Source of the DNA: Lates calcarifer
Taxonomy: Eukaryota > Chordata > Actinopteri > Centropomidae
Length of the DNA: 64,000 nt
NCBI RefSeq assembly: GCF_001640805.2
Contig: NC_066852.1
Span: 10,338,194 to 10,402,193, forward strand
Direction: 5' to 3'
The position numbers were made by a program, and so were the translations under genes. Below, one piece after another: positions 63,053 to 64,000 of the stretch (its first letter is position 1; every line of letters starts with the position of its first letter). A model generated the notes under the pieces. That model ran no database searches. It was not told the origin of the DNA and saw only the letters and a program-made list of their open reading frames with translations.

Positions 63053-63639
63053 GTGCCCTCTGCCTCAGTACCCCTTGACTCCAGAAACATGTCCTACTTT
63101 CAGACCTGCCTCGCCTCACTTCCCTCCTTCCACTTCTTTCATTCTTTTCCTAAACCCGCCAGCCTCCTGGGAAGTCTGTATCTGGGTCAGGGATGTGCTG
63201 TGAATGGAGTCCTCACCAGACTCCGGACAGACCCCACAACCCCCATCGATATTCTGCCCACACCCTTTGGAACATCTATTTCAGATGTGACTTTTTCTCA
63301 CCCCTTGTGCCATTTCTCTGCCTGACTTGTCTCCCATCTCTGAATCAGTATGGCTGGCTAGACAATTTCACAGGATCTCTCACACCAAAAGGGACCCCAG
63401 AGAGGGAGAGCCCGACTCCTTGCTCCTACACTCATTCTGTTTGTAGCCCCTCTGAGGCGCTTATCTAAACTCTGGTAGCTGAGATGTTTCTCTCACTCTA
63501 ACTGCACCTCTGCTGCATTACAGTATGCTGCACTGGTGGATACACACTGATGCATGGAACATCACCATGAATAAGTCATTTCTTACTGCTCAGCTCATTC
63601 ATCAAATTCAGTTTGTCAGACTGTGCCACTCCCTTACTC

Positions 63640-63730
63640 TCAGACTGTTTGTCTATCTCTCCCTCTTTCTCTGTCTCCTTCTCTTTTTGCTCGCGCTCTC
63701 CCACATATTCACTCACACACGCACACACAT
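63640..63730. repeat. CT-rich then (CA)n low-complexity stretch
   Basis: Imperfect TCTC/CTTT runs pass into a short CA tract and end near a tandem 'atagcatagcatag'. Confidence 0.65.
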
Positions 63731-64000
63731 ATATAGCATAGCATAGTGCACAGCCCACACCACAGTGGGTGGCTCGTCTTTATAAATATTGAAATAGTGG
63801 AACAGTCAGGGTTCCAGCTGAAAGCACCTTTCATTTTGCCATGCCTTCATCTCAGCATAATTGCTCCCCTTTTTCTGCCTCTGTAGGAGCGTGTGTGCAG
63901 CAGAGTCTTAATTGCCTTAGAAAGTCTGTCTTTATTCATCAAAAATGACACAACCCTTATAAAAGCATAGGAAAAAAACATCACATAAGTTTACACAACA

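Larger units (their letters stand above)
61746..64000 (+). other. robo2: Start of intron 5
   Basis: I searched all frames for the expected second half of Ig3 (a 'DEGTYMC-AENRVGK'-like exon) and did not find it. The interval is AT-rich to about 62990 and then pyrimidine-rich. It has no other recognisable exon, so the gene continues to the right of the window. Confidence 0.75.

Noticed and set aside
61746..64000. Expected next exon (second half of Ig3)
   Set aside because: No frame contains the 'Y-C-AENRVG'-like pattern, so it must lie beyond the window.
1..64000. CRISPR array, phage, operon or other prokaryotic system
   Set aside because: No regularly spaced repeats and no prokaryotic genes; the exon-intron structure and repeats show vertebrate nuclear DNA.

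Overview
The window looks like nuclear DNA of a bony fish, probably a percomorph teleost. It is AT-rich, has coding exons split by canonical GT-AG introns, many microsatellites, and diverged copies of interspersed repeats that I recognise from fish genomes. There is no bacterial-style operon, no CRISPR array and no rRNA gene. I could not identify a tRNA by eye.

I can support one gene: the 5' end of a roundabout axon-guidance receptor, best matched to robo2, on the + strand. Five coding exons chain together with consistent phases: 19244-19298 (signal peptide), 23361-23687 (Ig1), 61047-61204 and 61332-61452 (Ig2), and 61607-61745 (first half of Ig3). They encode about 266 residues. The rest of the gene (end of Ig3, Ig4-5, FnIII domains, transmembrane segment, CC motifs) lies beyond the right edge. 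Intron 1 is about 4.1 kb, intron 2 about 37.4 kb, introns 3 and 4 are 127 and 154 bp, and intron 5 runs off the window.

Layout: 1-18700 is gene-free upstream DNA with microsatellites, an (AT)29 hairpin, a LINE reverse-transcriptase relic and old repeat copies. 18720-19243 is a CpG-rich promoter/leader with several short upstream ORFs. One ATG just 8 nt before the receptor start opens a 120-codon alternative frame that stays open across the first splice junction. 19299-23360 is intron 1 and holds a MITE-like element. 23688-61046 is intron 2, with repeat relics, two short-loop G-quadruplex motifs on the sense strand, and several stretches dense in TAAT or Sox-type cores that I list as candidate enhancers. 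61746-64000 is the start of intron 5.

Robo2 is a cell-surface receptor for Slit proteins. Ig1 and Ig2, both wholly encoded here, form the Slit-binding end. The promoter, the leader with its upstream ORFs and the large second intron are the likely control regions.
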